Part shown: in pieces, positions 63,660 through 64,000 of the stretch
Layout of the letters: the number at the start of each line of letters is the position of its first letter
Position numbering within the stretch: position 1 is the stretch's first letter
Source: Arthrobacter sp. ISL-95
GTDB taxonomy: Bacteria > Actinomycetota > Actinomycetes > Actinomycetales > Micrococcaceae
Assembly: GCF_018613695.1 (NCBI RefSeq)
Contig: NZ_JAGGPR010000012.1
Location: 1-64,000 of the forward strand
Direction of reading: 5' to 3'
Length of the DNA stretch: 64,000 nucleotides
Made by a program: the position numbers and the translations under genes
The notes under the pieces: model-generated
Seen by the model: the letters and a program-made list of their open reading frames with translations, nothing else
Database searches by the model: none
Told to the model about the DNA's origin: nothing

Positions 63660-64000
63660 CTATTTCGAGTGGGCTTGCTGCCTTGGGCCGGTCACCCCTG
63701 GTTGCCCCGCCTCATCCCGGCGCTTGCGGAGATGGATGAGACTTTGTTCCAGGGCACGGACTTCGCCGAGCCACTGATGGCTGCGGGCCTCTTCCAGGCG
63801 TTCTTCTGCGTTGACCGTCATGTCCTCCAATCGACCGGACTGTGCAGGGTCCACCTGCAGGAAGCGGCACTTGATGCAAGCGTGTTCGTGCACGCACGGG
63901 GTTGCGTAGGGGCGGTGGCAGGTACCCAGAGCCACCCGTCGCAGGAGGAAGTGTTGCTCGAATTCTTCCCACTCGTTGGGGGTCGCGGGCCGGTTTTCGC
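63660..64000 (-). CDS. C-terminal part of an integrase/transposase-type protein (continues outside the window)
   Basis: The frame is open to the right edge and ends with TAG-type stop at 63660. The visible 112 residues contain EWEEFEQHFLLRRVALGTCH, RPYATPCVHEHACIKCRFL (a cysteine/histidine cluster, CxHxHxCxxC) and a helical tail (ERLEEARSHQWLGEVRALE). This tail is characteristic of large actinobacterial site-specific integrase/transposase proteins of the Tn554-like type as I remember them; without the catalytic part, that is tentative. The stretch 63527-63659 between this and the ArsN gene holds nothing I recognise. It suggests that the ars cluster is linked to a mobile element. Confidence 0.65.
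   Translation of the reverse strand, partial: ENRPATPNEWEEFEQHFLLRRVALGTCHRPYATPCVHEHACIKCRFLQVDPAQSGRLEDMTVNAEERLEEARSHQWLGEVRALEQSLIHLRKRRDEAGQPGVTGPRQQAHSK

Overview
The window comes from a high-GC Gram-positive chromosome and reads like Arthrobacter sensu lato (Arthrobacter/Paenarthrobacter, Micrococcaceae). This rests on gene content and order: a fused acyl-CoA carboxylase alpha chain next to maf, separate beta and epsilon subunits, a monofunctional BirA, a Rv1264-like adenylate cyclase, GTG/TTG starts, and probable leaderless transcripts. No species name can be proved from the sequence alone.

Layout. 1-910: right part of an IS30-family insertion sequence. 950-15429: a biotin-dependent carboxylase neighbourhood (alpha chain, maf, beta and epsilon subunits, an SDR enzyme, biotin ligase), interrupted by a tetR-mmpL efflux pair, a YbjQ-like protein, a dicarboxylate/amino-acid symporter, a 183-bp tandem-repeat field and a DUF885 protein. 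15422-17183: a PH-domain membrane protein and a class III adenylate cyclase that run on from birA.

17453-46693 is the centrepiece, a 29-kb co-directional locus. It holds two tandem paralogous giant surface proteins (about 2,000 residues each: membrane anchor, about eleven Ig/cadherin-like repeats, then FN3 domains), followed by a MoxR ATPase, a DUF58 protein, a transglutaminase-fold protein whose catalytic cysteine is replaced by aspartate, a zinc-ribbon/RDD/FHA protein, a PP2C phosphatase, a second FHA protein, a Ser/Thr kinase, an FHA-like/winged-helix protein and a three-ATPase FtsK/EccC-like translocase with an FHA domain. Most of these genes overlap by 4-14 bp. The core resembles the PFNA cluster described in bifidobacteria, but here it is enlarged and carries a type VII-secretion-like motor without a visible WXG100 substrate. 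I infer a phosphorylation-controlled cell-surface assembly or export system.

46762-59347: ligA, an inositol-phosphatase-family gene, an AAA ATPase preceded by a 4 x 14-bp repeat, a flavin monooxygenase, a GNAT acetyltransferase, RidA, a CitA/CitB-like two-component system divergent from its likely target (a CitMHS citrate transporter), and a stand-alone ATP-dependent DNA ligase. 59451-63526: an arsenic-resistance cluster (flavoprotein, a 20-residue cysteine-rich micropeptide, ArsC, Acr3, ArsR, ArsN-like acetyltransferase) with paired ArsR operators. 63660-64000: the C-terminal part of a recombinase/integrase-type protein, which suggests the ars cluster sits on or beside a mobile element.

Non-coding signals worth attention: a 93-bp palindromic element present twice with compensatory base changes; a near-identical palindrome upstream of both carboxylase transcription units; a clear TetR operator; and the repeat fields at 9260-9732 and 49928-49983. 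No tRNA, rRNA or CRISPR array was seen.
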